Part shown: positions 26,375 through 36,031 of the stretch, piece after piece
How the letters are laid out: each line of letters begins with the position of its first letter
How positions within the stretch are numbered: the first letter of the stretch is position 1
NCBI GenBank assembly: GCA_001247695.2
Contig: LGRX02035483.1
Span: 310,001-374,000 of the forward strand
DNA: 64,000 nt
Direction of reading: 5' to 3'
Source: Cymbomonas tetramitiformis
Lineage: Eukaryota > Chlorophyta > Pyramimonadophyceae > Pyramimonadales > Pyramimonadaceae
Made by a program: the position numbers and the translations under genes
The notes under the pieces: model-generated
Seen by the model: the letters and a program-made list of their open reading frames with translations, nothing else
Databases searched by the model: none
What the model was told of the DNA's origin: nothing

Positions 26375-26881
26375 CGAACCGCGCTTCCGTCCGTCGGTCG
26401 CGCGTGCCTACAAAAGGGTTCCTAGCTTGCGAGTAGAATGCACGCAGATTCCTGTGCGATGAGAACCGAGTGCGCGCTATTCGAGTGCTTCGTGACCTAA
26501 AAGCGATTTCACCGTCAACGTGTCGCACGTAGCAACGGTCGGCGTTGAACCGAGTAGTGACCGTTCCTGCACGTGTCGGTACTTTATGAAAAAAATATCA
26601 AGAGAAGGTGTTGATGGGATTCGCTCGTGCAGGCGAAGTCTCAATACGTGCAGGTATGTATGCAGCCCTTTTAGGACAACGCAAAGCATGATAATCCGTC
26701 GATCAGCACGGGCAAGAGCTTAGACTCGTACGAGCCATGGCGTCCTTCAGTACGTATAACCTGCGTGGCAGTTCTAAATCTGAGCGTGAATTCAGTTTAT
26801 ACGTAATCTGAGTGCACGTGTCGTTTTGGCGCCGATCGCGCTTGTATTCGCATTAAGCGTTTCGGTTACGACGGAATAAAT
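26375..26881. other. Intergenic region, no gene seen
   Basis: Short frames only, starting with non-ATG codons; no recognisable repeat, hairpin or TATA box stands out. Confidence 0.4.
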
Positions 26882-28888
26882 CTACTTCTCAATTGTTCGA
26901 TCCAGTACACTTTTATATGCCGCGTGTAACGCTTTCATCCTGAGATCATGATTACGCGGAATGTCTTCTTTGGTGATCTTTTTATCTTTCAACATTCTTC
27001 GGTACCATAACCTGTGACAAGCTTCTTCCTCGCCTTTTTCTTCAATGGGACCGAGATTTGTCATTATATCGTAAATATCTTGCGAGGCGGTTTTGAGGGT
27101 TTCAGCGTTTTTCTCAAGCAACCTACAAATAACGTCGATTTCGTGCGGTCTGATTATCTTGTTCAGTATCACAATCTGTCTTAGATAAATGGCAACAAGT
27201 CTATGACTACGCACATCTTCTGGTCCAAGCAAATCGCAAATGACCTGCAATTCTGTAATATCCCAGTGAATTGTGTGCACGTAGCGTTCATGCCGCGTAA
27301 TATATATATCAACGAACCGTCTGTAGTCCGCGTCATCTTCTCCCAACGCTTCGCGTAGTTCACCAGGTACGAAATAATCGAGTTCACGGGCCTCGTATCC
27401 GTCGTTTGTGTAGCGTGTTGCTAGGATGCCAAGCAGCGTACGACGGTGGGCGGATTCTTTTCTTATAAATCTGCACAATTGTATGATATCGTACGTTTCC
27501 ATAACCTTTCCTTCTTTCTCGTGACGTTTCTGAAATAGATTAATCGCTTTACCGACGCGCGCATCATCGCTATCATCTAGACAATATAACATACTACGAA
27601 CTGAAAATAGATCGCACCGTAAAAAGCCCAAAAAAAAATCAACAATCTCGCCGCAATACGAGTCTCCCCGTTTTAAGATATCTAAACATATTGTCTCCAT
27701 ATCCATTAAATCAGGCCGCTTGCACGTCCCTTTGTCCACGCACCGGTCATTCTTGTGCATAAAAGTCTTTATCAAGCGCTCACGGCGGGTTTGGTCGTGT
27801 TCATCTAGTACCTTGGAAATCCGTTCTAAATCTGTAATTGAAAATTCGTTTTTGCTATCGTCAAGTTCGTCTACAAATTTGTCTAATATTTTCACATATC
27901 GCTCGTCCTTGTTTCCTAATATTTTGTGTAGCTTCTTCACCGTAAAAGTAGACGTCCACCTTTTATTAGTAGACAGCTGAGAGTTCTGCTCGCATAAATA
28001 ATCGACAAGTTTGTTGTAACGTTCGTTCGCCACTTGTGGTACATAGATTTTGTCAATGTTCTTTTTTATATCTTCAATATTATGAATATTCGGTACCACG
28101 TTCTCAAGGAAAATATCAAACAGTTCTTCGCTCTTTTTGGGCACCAAATCCATCATCCAGACTACTTCAACATGCAAAATAGTCGTATCCATACGTGTCG
28201 CAATACGTAACACCATGCGCTCTAAAGCGACACTCATAGGTGCGCTTGGAGTTTCGCGTGCACATTTCTCGTGTAAATGTTTAAGTACATCATAGCGATA
28301 ATCACTATTTTTGTCGCAAAACACTTCGAGTACCACTTCCGACTTTGATTTGGGATCGTATCCGTCGGCGTCCCAGTCGGCGAGCAGCACCTCCATCACC
28401 TGCTTAAATTCGAGATGCATTGCTGGGTCGACGATACACTCGATCAGGTATTTTGCAAACGCTATGAAAAGAAGTCTGGTTGCTGTTGGGCTTTCGGGAT
28501 GTACGAGAGGCACGTTAAAAATGTTCCGGTAGTGTTGCATATCGTCATCATTGCCTTGCATATCGTCGTGACGGCGTCTAATGAACAAATTGATTTGGTA
28601 CACAGCTCGTGCCCACGTCTGAGTAAGTTCCTCGCAAAACGTGCGCAGCACACGAGTTTCAGAACCGGATACACATTTCGTATTCATCGGAAGATCATTT
28701 GTTTCCAGGTACGTATCCGCGCTAAACACTCTGGTTCTGACATCGTACTCGCATTGACAATCCAAAAACGCATGCTCTTTGAAAAAACGACTTACGGATC
28801 TTTTTTCTCCTTCGTGGTCTATCACTCTTTTTAAAATTTCTGGATATGGTGTCAACTTTTCGAGCGGGTTCTGAAGGGATATCGACAT
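26882..28888 (-). CDS. Alpha-helical repeat protein (668 aa)
   Basis: The ATG at 28888 is 45-50 nt downstream of a TATA box (GTATAAATAC on this strand). From about residue 260 to 640 the protein consists of successive helical units of about 58-65 residues. Each contains a short acidic turn and a recurring pattern such as RYVKILDKFVDEL, RVGKAINLFQKRH or YRRFVDIYITRHERY, followed by an L-x-x-I-x-x-x-L helix. This is HEAT/ARM-like or a private repeat, usual for scaffold or adaptor proteins. Codon use is more A/T-ending than in the neighbouring FHA-RING gene, which may mean a different origin or age. No catalytic motif is visible. Confidence 0.65.
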   Translation of the reverse strand: MSISLQNPLEKLTPYPEILKRVIDHEGEKRSVSRFFKEHAFLDCQCEYDVRTRVFSADTYLETNDLPMNTKCVSGSETRVLRTFCEELTQTWARAVYQINLFIRRRHDDMQGNDDDMQHYRNIFNVPLVHPESPTATRLLFIAFAKYLIECIVDPAMHLEFKQVMEVLLADWDADGYDPKSKSEVVLEVFCDKNSDYRYDVLKHLHEKCARETPSAPMSVALERMVLRIATRMDTTILHVEVVWMMDLVPKKSEELFDIFLENVVPNIHNIEDIKKNIDKIYVPQVANERYNKLVDYLCEQNSQLSTNKRWTSTFTVKKLHKILGNKDERYVKILDKFVDELDDSKNEFSITDLERISKVLDEHDQTRRERLIKTFMHKNDRCVDKGTCKRPDLMDMETICLDILKRGDSYCGEIVDFFLGFLRCDLFSVRSMLYCLDDSDDARVGKAINLFQKRHEKEGKVMETYDIIQLCRFIRKESAHRRTLLGILATRYTNDGYEARELDYFVPGELREALGEDDADYRRFVDIYITRHERYVHTIHWDITELQVICDLLGPEDVRSHRLVAIYLRQIVILNKIIRPHEIDVICRLLEKNAETLKTASQDIYDIMTNLGPIEEKGEEEACHRLWYRRMLKDKKITKEDIPRNHDLRMKALHAAYKSVLDRTIEK

Positions 28889-28983
28889 AATTAAAATTAC
28901 GCGATTTTCTTGTTTGCACGTAACATGTTGTATTTATACGTAATGATTTTATATTTGCACGATCAGATGTTATCAACAGGGCA

Positions 28984-31368
28984 CTAACACTCGGAGTCGG
29001 AGCTAAAAGTACTAAACACATCGTGCACCAGTCGATCTTCAGATTCCCGGTCGTTCGGATCATCCTGTTGTTCGTGCTCGGATCTCGACGACAAGTCGAC
29101 CGCTTCCGATTCCAGTACGAAGTTTCCGTATCCCTCGTGCTGCGGGATGTCGTCGTAGAATTTTTCGACTGCCCAAACGCGCGGCTCGTAGGAATCATCG
29201 GAATCATCGGTATCATATGAATCACTGTCCCATTTGTCATCGAAGAATCTTTTACCGATACCCAACTCTCCTCCGTAGGCGAAAATCGCATACGCTGTCT
29301 CTTCCGCTTTGCGTCTTTGTTCGACATCGGCGCTCACGTACATTTCATTAAGCGTTTCAACCCGCAAATAATTGAGTCTCAAGGGACTCATCACGAAGCC
29401 GTATCCGAATATGGGGAAACACGAGGTTCGAAAAAGCACTTCAGATTGTGTATTCCACAATATTAGGTCCATCAATATCGGCACGCCGTTTTTGTGGTCG
29501 CACACGTGTATAAAACTGGCTGCATGGACCTGGCCCAACGATGTCGGAGTCAAGGAGAAATTGACCTCGTAATCCATGTCACCTTCATGTTCGAGCAATT
29601 CGCCAAAAGACTTATCGATTAAACTCACTTTCACGCGTGAGAACATACTGACGGACTCTATCACGTCTTCGACGAGCACGCCCTTGTCGCACAACAGTTT
29701 CGCGTTGTTCTTTTTGAGATAAACCAAATATCCTAAAAACGCAACAAATATATCGAAAGGGGTCACACTCTCGGAGTAAATCGGGTTGGCTTGGGCGGAA
29801 TCGGCGTAGATGCTAAGAGGCCACGCCAACGGCACATCCGTAACATTCACGGTCCTCAGGTTGCCGTTTTTTTCTTCGCGTAACTCAAAATGGGCTTCTT
29901 CGAATTTGAGCGACGGGGGAAGCGTGACCTCCCTATCCAACGAGACGTCAATAAGTTTTTTAAGGTACGATTTGTCGTTCGCGAAGTGGGCGTACACTTC
30001 GTCAAAATCGATGGATACGACCAATTTGAACACGGAGCCGCTATCTTGGGCCGCGAAGAGGCTTTTGCAGAAATCTAACTTGGAAATCTCAAGGTTGTTG
30101 TACGTGCACGTTTGCTCCAGATGCGATTTGTCGCCGTAATCTTCGGGCCGCCAGTGGCTCTGCGATCTGCACAATCGCGAATACCTGCAAGGGAAGACCT
30201 CACGTTGCACGAATTTGTTGCGCAGCGTTCGAAAGATAGTGTACCACCGCTGACGAATTTTGGAAGGGCACTCCTCCGGCTCGAGGGATACCACAGTGGA
30301 CACCAAAGGGTCGAAAACCTTACTCAGATACTCTTGGCGTGAGCTTCCACGCTCGGAAAGTTGTTGCAGGTGAGCCTGTTTAAAGTAGTACGTCGCTAAG
30401 TGATTGTCGGCCATTCTGTAGGTGTAGCACGGCGATCGATCAATCGCACGAGCAAGGGAGTCGCCGGATTCCTCGCCGCGCTGAATATCCAGTAGAAAAG
30501 CGCTCGTCTTGTCGTGGTACCGATGTCTCTGCACACGATTAACAAACTCTAGTCCGTTCCCTAGCACGAGACACGTGGTTTCGCGTCCACAGAACAAGTG
30601 ATTGACAAGCGACGCGAAAAGACCGTCGCTTAGTCGCTCAACGTGAAGTTCCAAATCAGGGCGCACCAGCGTCGTTAAGCCCTCGATTCTTTTCAGATTC
30701 TTTATTACCGCGATCTCAGAATATACGGCCACCAACACTTTTACCGGTTTTTTTAAAGCTAGACAGATTCTTTTTGCCAACTTGATGTTAAATATTGTTT
30801 TGGCGTGTTCGATGGACTCGTTCTTTACTGCCTTGGGCGTTGGTTTGTCGATAAGTTTCGTAAGCATGCACGTGGTTACGGTCGCTCCGTTCTTGTTGAG
30901 GAATGCGATAACAGCGAGCAATCCTGCGGTGAAGTTGTCGTACTTTCTCATGACCGGATGAAAGTAAGTGCCCGCGTCCCATTGCAGACACACCATGCGA
31001 CCTTTTACAATGTCTTGCAGTCGAGGGAGGTTACTCAAGACGTCATACAAGCAATCCGAATATCGCGTATCGAATGTAAGTCGATTGGGTTGCTGATCGA
31101 TGACCAGCCCGTTCATGCATATAGATTGATAATCTTCGTACTTCATGCCAGTATCCCATCCTTTAATTTGCAAGACTATCTCTGGTAAATAAGAAAGTTC
31201 TTCGGAAAAGGTTTTGATGTTGATCTCACCGAACACCAAGTCGGGGCTAGTTCCCACGCCATTGCACGGCGTCAGTGTGCCACTTACCAATCCGTGCATT
31301 CCCCCCGCAAGCGCGGAGCACGACTCCCTCAAGGAGATCTCATTTTCGGATGTCTCCAATACTGACAT
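28984..31368 (-). CDS. Large protein of unknown function with acidic tail (794 aa)
   Basis: The ATG at 31368 is used; the frame before it starts at TTG. No known domain. The body is globular with a beta-rich part (KLVVSIDFDEVY, SLIDKSFGELL, VNFSLTPTSLGQVHAASF). The C-terminal ~80 residues are acidic (DSDSYDTDDSDDSYE, EQQDDPNDRESEDR) and look disordered. A TATA box lies about 80 nt upstream (TATATATAC at about 31455). It is downstream of, and in the same direction as, no other gene; a minus-strand helical-repeat gene follows 95 nt after its stop. Probably a structural or regulatory virion protein, but this is a guess. Confidence 0.7.
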   Translation of the reverse strand: MSVLETSENEISLRESCSALAGGMHGLVSGTLTPCNGVGTSPDLVFGEINIKTFSEELSYLPEIVLQIKGWDTGMKYEDYQSICMNGLVIDQQPNRLTFDTRYSDCLYDVLSNLPRLQDIVKGRMVCLQWDAGTYFHPVMRKYDNFTAGLLAVIAFLNKNGATVTTCMLTKLIDKPTPKAVKNESIEHAKTIFNIKLAKRICLALKKPVKVLVAVYSEIAVIKNLKRIEGLTTLVRPDLELHVERLSDGLFASLVNHLFCGRETTCLVLGNGLEFVNRVQRHRYHDKTSAFLLDIQRGEESGDSLARAIDRSPCYTYRMADNHLATYYFKQAHLQQLSERGSSRQEYLSKVFDPLVSTVVSLEPEECPSKIRQRWYTIFRTLRNKFVQREVFPCRYSRLCRSQSHWRPEDYGDKSHLEQTCTYNNLEISKLDFCKSLFAAQDSGSVFKLVVSIDFDEVYAHFANDKSYLKKLIDVSLDREVTLPPSLKFEEAHFELREEKNGNLRTVNVTDVPLAWPLSIYADSAQANPIYSESVTPFDIFVAFLGYLVYLKKNNAKLLCDKGVLVEDVIESVSMFSRVKVSLIDKSFGELLEHEGDMDYEVNFSLTPTSLGQVHAASFIHVCDHKNGVPILMDLILWNTQSEVLFRTSCFPIFGYGFVMSPLRLNYLRVETLNEMYVSADVEQRRKAEETAYAIFAYGGELGIGKRFFDDKWDSDSYDTDDSDDSYEPRVWAVEKFYDDIPQHEGYGNFVLESEAVDLSSRSEHEQQDDPNDRESEDRLVHDVFSTFSSDSEC

Positions 31369-31587
31369 GACGGAACGCAAATCCGCACGTTCCCGCCGTT
31401 TCCCAACTTCAAATGTGACCTGCGACCGCGGTAGATCTTACTCGTTGCGCGCGTATATATACAACCTCATGCACAACAACACTGAATCAACAAAATTAAA
31501 ACATAGCGTCCAAGATTCCATTTCTGTGGTATTCGTATGTGCACACCGAGTCGATGTTTCGTGAATACGTCAGGCTACCCAAAAAAA

Positions 31588-31627
31588 TTTCGCGCGCGCG
31601 AAGCATGGGGGTCTCGCGCGCGCGAAA
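31588..31627. repeat. CG-alternating hairpin, locus 4
   Basis: Arms TTTCGCGCGCGCGA (31588-31601) and its inverse (31614-31627) enclose AGCATGGGGGTC, the same loop as locus 1 minus one G. It lies in the divergent region 31369-31982, where I see no gene. Confidence 0.85.
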
Positions 31628-31889
31628 AAATGTGAACGCGGTGACAACACTCTTTGAATAGCCTGCGCGTAGACACATTCCGGTTCGAAAATTCCTACAA
31701 AAAAGGTCAATTGAAACGGGACGGTCACGAACGAGAAGGCCGTCGTAATCAAGAACCCCCCCCTGCGCCCTTTAAATATACGAGTAAATTAATTTCGCAA
31801 TGCGTAAAAGTACTTTGGACCGGGCATAATAAGGAGCAAATAGATCCTCGCGTCGGACATGCGTATAAATATACGCGCGTGGCATGGAT

Positions 31890-31900
31890 GTCGATCGAAC
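31890..31900. promoter_or_regulatory. CGATCG promoter motif, 31983 gene
   Basis: GTCGATCGAAC 83 nt upstream of the ATG at 31983; a TATA-like GTATAAATATACG lies about 25 nt further upstream. Confidence 0.55.
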
Positions 31901-31982
31901 CCGCGCACAACAAGTAGGCGCGGCAAGTAAACGAGGTCAATCACGCTGGTCCTCGCTTCAATCTGTGCACTGACCGGCAGAC

Positions 31983-32807
31983 ATGTGTGACACGAACGAG
32001 TTTGTTGCTGACGACGCCCCGTCGTGCGGACAGCCCGCGTCGGAGGATCCCCGTCCGTCTATTCGCGTAATTATGAGAATCTGGCTGCGCAAAGAAGGTG
32101 CCTCCGGTGTTGCCGTTGTTTCTGAAAGGGAACATCAAATCTCGGCAGATCCCTTACCAAACGCGATAGTTGTGGGACGTGAGCCTCACTTGATTGAGAA
32201 AGATTTCAGTTGGACAGCGCCCGAGCTGCGTCCTTTAAATGTCGCAGGGATAAAACGGGCTTGGCACGCTTGCAAATCGACCGCGGAGTGCACAGATGCG
32301 ACCGTAGCGAAGTCCACGGAGCCCGTTTATCATGTCGTGAAGCTGAAATCTTGCGCAGATGTCGGTGACCACGAGCTGTCTCGCCTTTGTTCTCGTGTTC
32401 AGTTCCTCGTCAGGCCGCGGTTGACGAAACTGGGCGTTGTGCGAGACCGGACTTCGGGCGATCACGGTTGGGAGATCATGAACGTGTCCGTCGGTATCGA
32501 CATGATAAAGGAATCTCTCTATCAGGGAGAACCGATTTGTATTCATCGGTTTGGTGAACTTGTCGGGCGTTTCCGCGACGACTGGACTTCTCTTCAGCAC
32601 AAAAACGAGGACGCGTACGTGCTTTTGAACACCGAACTTCTGCGCACAGAGGCCGCCGTTGATCACGTGACGCGCCAATTTGTGGAATCTAGTGAACGCA
32701 TCGAGATCCGATTTGAGATGTGCGATCTTACCAAATGGGACGATTGCGTTCCGTCAGAAGCTAGCAACAAACGTGTTAGATTTGCTACGAGTGCTGCGGA
32801 GGCCTGA
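31983..32807 (+). CDS. Unknown protein with PP1-docking-like motif (274 aa)
   Basis: The ATG at 31983 opens a 274-residue protein of mixed composition with no membrane segment and no recognised domain. Near the C-terminus, KRVRFA (about residues 263-268) fits the K/R-x-V-x-F docking motif that recruits protein phosphatase 1 in eukaryotes. The motif sits in a basic, probably exposed tail, which is where functional copies are usually found. Such short motifs also arise by chance. The gene carries the CGATCG promoter motif. Confidence 0.6.
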   Translation: MCDTNEFVADDAPSCGQPASEDPRPSIRVIMRIWLRKEGASGVAVVSEREHQISADPLPNAIVVGREPHLIEKDFSWTAPELRPLNVAGIKRAWHACKSTAECTDATVAKSTEPVYHVVKLKSCADVGDHELSRLCSRVQFLVRPRLTKLGVVRDRTSGDHGWEIMNVSVGIDMIKESLYQGEPICIHRFGELVGRFRDDWTSLQHKNEDAYVLLNTELLRTEAAVDHVTRQFVESSERIEIRFEMCDLTKWDDCVPSEASNKRVRFATSAAEA

Positions 32808-33350
32808 TCGGGTCTGGTTAGAATGCGAGGAGATGATGTTTTATTCTTCACGTCGAATATGGTATTGCTTGTATGCCTCAAGGATGTGCCATTCGAATTA
32901 TAAATTTCAAAACAGGTTCATAAGTCCTCGCTTGTTACAAAAAATGCAAATGGCGAAATTTGTTTCCTGATACGAACATTTAAATTTGATTTTCTATATT
33001 CATTGCCGATCTATAATTTATGCAACGTTAGCTTGCCTGTAATTCGACGTGTAAGAGTCACTTGTTCGTACGCGGTCGGAGTCTATGGGTCTGTTTTTGG
33101 CAGTGAGAATTTGCAGATTACGTTGTTAGCGCATAAAGACGATGTTATAATCGATGTAAAGAGTAAACCTCGAAGCGGAATTCAAATGCGGCACCAACCC
33201 GTATACTCGTTCCTATCTTTGCAAGTATCTTGACATAGCATTTAAAAACGACGGCAGAAGCGGTAAACAACGTCAACAATAAACTATATCGCCGCGGTGG
33301 ACGCAACGCGATGTCGGTGTGGTCCGCGAATGAGTGCCAATGCGAACGGT
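32808..33350. other. Intergenic region between convergent genes
   Basis: Holds dispersed repeat copy 10 (33052-33215) and AATAAAC at about 33278, a possible poly(A) signal for the plus-strand gene or chance. No gene seen. Confidence 0.4.
33052..33215. repeat. Dispersed repeat, copy 10
   Basis: TAAGAGTCACTTGTTCG, then TCTGTTTTTGGCAGTGAGAATTTG and a centre GATGTTATAATCGATGTAAAGAGTA shared with copy 8. The right end is decayed. Confidence 0.6.
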
Positions 33351-34484
33351 CTACTCAGGCACCGGCGTATCTTTACTTGATTGATTGGCAAGTGCCGTGT
33401 TAATAGACGATTCGTCCATTGTACAAAAAATCGATTCATCCACCTTGTCTAGAGCCTTTGCCATTTCTTTATGAATTATTTTACGCATCATGTTGCATAT
33501 TTTAAGAAACCTTTCGTACTCTGCCTTTGGATTTAGTTGAAATAACGCACAGATGCAACAAACGAATACCAGTACAAGGGGAAGGTCGCTCTCTTGCGCT
33601 AGTAGGCTGATCACACATGACAATTTGTGCAACACCGAGCCTTGCCCCACGGACAGTATAGAGTACAACTCCTCGTCCGTAATTTTTATTGATGCACTTT
33701 TCGCACACGGACTAAAATCAATAAATCTCACATCGACGCAGACCGCATCGCGGTCTATCGGCATTACGTTCACGTCAGTTTCGTCCACTTTCAAGTCGAT
33801 CAATCGAAAATTTTTGCGTTTTTCGGGTACTGTATACGCACATAAGTTGACCTGTTGATCCAAATCGGCGTCATTCGTCGTTACGAAAATGTTTGCAGTA
33901 TGCAGATCTTCATGTAACAAACCGATTGGAGCTTGGTGCATTTTGTTGATCAGTCTTGATATTTTTTTGCAGAGTCTGGGCAATTTACTAAGGTACAGGC
34001 GTGCAGCTGTATTGGCAGCGACGTCAAAGTTGCCATCCAGTGCATCCGTTATAATATTCAGCATTTGATTGAAGTAACCTTCAAAACTTTGCGGTAACCG
34101 ACGCATTTTTATATAGCCGTAGGCGTTTATACTTTTTTCTGAAAATGCAACACCGGATTCGTAAACCTCGGGCCCGATTTTTTCTTTGCCGCATCTGGTA
34201 GCTATGTCGCATTCCTCGTGAAACTTTATTATCTCAAATGTTTCTTTTTGGGTAAAACGACATATCTTTACCAAACACTGAAAAGGTAGTGGTTCTTCGT
34301 CGTTTGACTCATCCGGCTTGTCAGTATGACAATCGACCGGCAAACCTCTACCAGACTCCGAGGGGATTATCGTATTATGGGTGTAATACTTTTTCAAGCA
34401 TTGGTATGTGTAAGCGCTCGAGCTTGCCGCATCATTCGCTGTCCGTGTATTTTTCGGGTCCACTACTGGATTTATACAGGACAT
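33351..34484 (-). CDS. Divergent protein kinase 1 (377 aa)
   Basis: The ATG at 34484 (MSCINPVVD) is 35 nt below a TATA box (GACTATATAAATAC on this strand), which fixes the start; the longer frame begins upstream of the box. The catalytic loop reads LLHEDLHTANIF (Asp-193, Asn-198) instead of HRDLKxxN, and the magnesium motif reads RFIDFS (Asp-256) instead of DFG. A candidate ATP-anchoring Lys lies in CLVKICRF (Lys-73). The glycine loop is not recognisable. DLH instead of DLK is typical of atypical small-molecule or lipopolysaccharide-kinase-like families, so the substrate may not be protein. TATA-only promoter. Confidence 0.7.
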   Translation of the reverse strand: MSCINPVVDPKNTRTANDAASSSAYTYQCLKKYYTHNTIIPSESGRGLPVDCHTDKPDESNDEEPLPFQCLVKICRFTQKETFEIIKFHEECDIATRCGKEKIGPEVYESGVAFSEKSINAYGYIKMRRLPQSFEGYFNQMLNIITDALDGNFDVAANTAARLYLSKLPRLCKKISRLINKMHQAPIGLLHEDLHTANIFVTTNDADLDQQVNLCAYTVPEKRKNFRLIDLKVDETDVNVMPIDRDAVCVDVRFIDFSPCAKSASIKITDEELYSILSVGQGSVLHKLSCVISLLAQESDLPLVLVFVCCICALFQLNPKAEYERFLKICNMMRKIIHKEMAKALDKVDESIFCTMDESSINTALANQSSKDTPVPE

Positions 34485-34756
34485 GTTGACCGAATATACC
34501 CTAAATGTGTAGAAAGTATTTATATAGTCAAAAACCAATTACGTGCGCAGCTTTAAGGGCGCGAACGCCGCGCACCATGTCGGTCCGAATATAGCGGGGA
34601 AGGGACGTTACTGCGTGTGTGAACCTGTCAGGGGTACACTTCGTCAGGTCGTAAGATTTATTGTAAACCCTGCCTACATAATTTGATTCTTGTTGTCTTT
34701 GAACATGCCGAATCCACATCCAGTCGATAGACGGTTTCGATGTCGTGCGGTATGGC

Positions 34757-35620
34757 TTATTCTGTTGGTTCCTTTTGCATGCGCACCTCGTTAGAGTTCA
34801 GCATATCTCGAAGCGTGACTCCGGAGACAACCTCCACATCATGCATTTCCATCTCCAAGTAATTCGACGGATGCCAAAAACCTGCACCGTTTTCCTCATA
34901 CTCGGAGCGAAGTTTGGATGCCGCGTACTTCCCATTCAAATACATCGCTCCCATGGACACGGCGCACGTAAACACGAGCGCGGCATTCCTTCCCACTTGT
35001 TCATTATTTCTGAGCAGATCGTAGACGCCCGATAGCACCTCGTCCGTCGAAACCTTCTCGAGCATCGTTTGCACCAGCGCTGGCATGAGGTCCGTCGTCG
35101 GCATACTGAGCCAATTCTTTCTAAACGGAGACGAAGCAGAGTCGTACGGTTTTGTACTACAATTTATTGTAAGATGCGGAATACCGAGCGCGTTATGGGG
35201 AAACCACAGGAGATCTACGAGCGCTTGGTCGAGCACTACATCTGTCGATGCATGAGAGTCGGTGTTCGCTGTAAGTCTATCCGTCAGCTTTTTGACCGGA
35301 CTAGACCAAGCCTTTACATATGGTTCGGCCGTATCCTTTATGATGCAATTCTCTTGATAAAGTAGTTGATCGAAGGCTCGCTGCGAATAATTTGGATTTG
35401 TCGATAATGGTGAAAGTTCGAGGTCTTCTGTCAGTTTTTCTTTGCATTTCCGAAGCTTACGTCTCCACCACTTGCGTCCGTCCGGTTTCTTGATTTTTGA
35501 GACGGGTATCTTCTGATCACTCTTCAAGGCATTTTTGCGTTCTCGCGACCTGTCGGGAATGGCATCGTTCGACAAATAGCGGTTTTTGGAAAGAGGCGCG
35601 GATGTTTGATGATACGACAT
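34757..35620 (-). CDS. Basic protein with one hydrophobic segment (287 aa)
   Basis: Start at the ATG at 35620 (MSYHQTSAPL); the upstream frame starts with GTG. Residues 1-60 are basic (DRSRERKNALKS, GRKWWRRKLRKCKEKL). A hydrophobic stretch NAALVFTCAVSMGAMYL lies at about 215-232 and could cross a membrane once. Nothing is recognised. A TATA tract (TATATATTTATAAG) lies about 110-128 nt upstream and a CGATCG-type motif about 140 nt upstream. Confidence 0.6.
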   Translation of the reverse strand: MSYHQTSAPLSKNRYLSNDAIPDRSRERKNALKSDQKIPVSKIKKPDGRKWWRRKLRKCKEKLTEDLELSPLSTNPNYSQRAFDQLLYQENCIIKDTAEPYVKAWSSPVKKLTDRLTANTDSHASTDVVLDQALVDLLWFPHNALGIPHLTINCSTKPYDSASSPFRKNWLSMPTTDLMPALVQTMLEKVSTDEVLSGVYDLLRNNEQVGRNAALVFTCAVSMGAMYLNGKYAASKLRSEYEENGAGFWHPSNYLEMEMHDVEVVSGVTLRDMLNSNEVRMQKEPTE

Positions 35621-35754
35621 TCTGCGAGGCGGAGAAGTCGATAACACGCGAGAGGTCCAAGGTCGAGTGTCTTATACTTCCAATGAACACTGCTGCCGTT
35701 GCGTCGCGTAAAGTGGTGGGACGTCTGCGCGGTATATATTTATAAGGGACGCAC

Positions 35755-35766
35755 GCTCGATCGAAG
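35755..35766. promoter_or_regulatory. CGATCG promoter motif, 35620 gene
   Basis: GCTCGATCGAAG, one mismatch from the family, 135 nt upstream of the 35620 start and adjacent to a TATA box. It is also upstream of the methyltransferase gene (266 nt), which has its own TATA at about 35891 and 35921 and a (GT)n run at 35927-35948. Confidence 0.4.
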
Positions 35767-36031
35767 ATTTTCGTTCTCATTCAGCGCTGTAATCGATGGA
35801 AACAGTGCCGGGAGCAATAGTGAGACTATTTCTTTCCTTGCCATTTCTTGTATCACGGACAAGAATCTAGTTGTAAAATTTAGCTATAATGGGTATATAA
35901 CGTAGGCGACATGAATATCAGTATATATGTGTGTGTGTGTGTGTGTGTGCACGGCTCGTATCAGCGCACTCGTCGCGTCGCCGGTGTTCCTGTTCTGTAC
36001 TGGCGAACTGTACTGTTTTTTACGCAACCCC

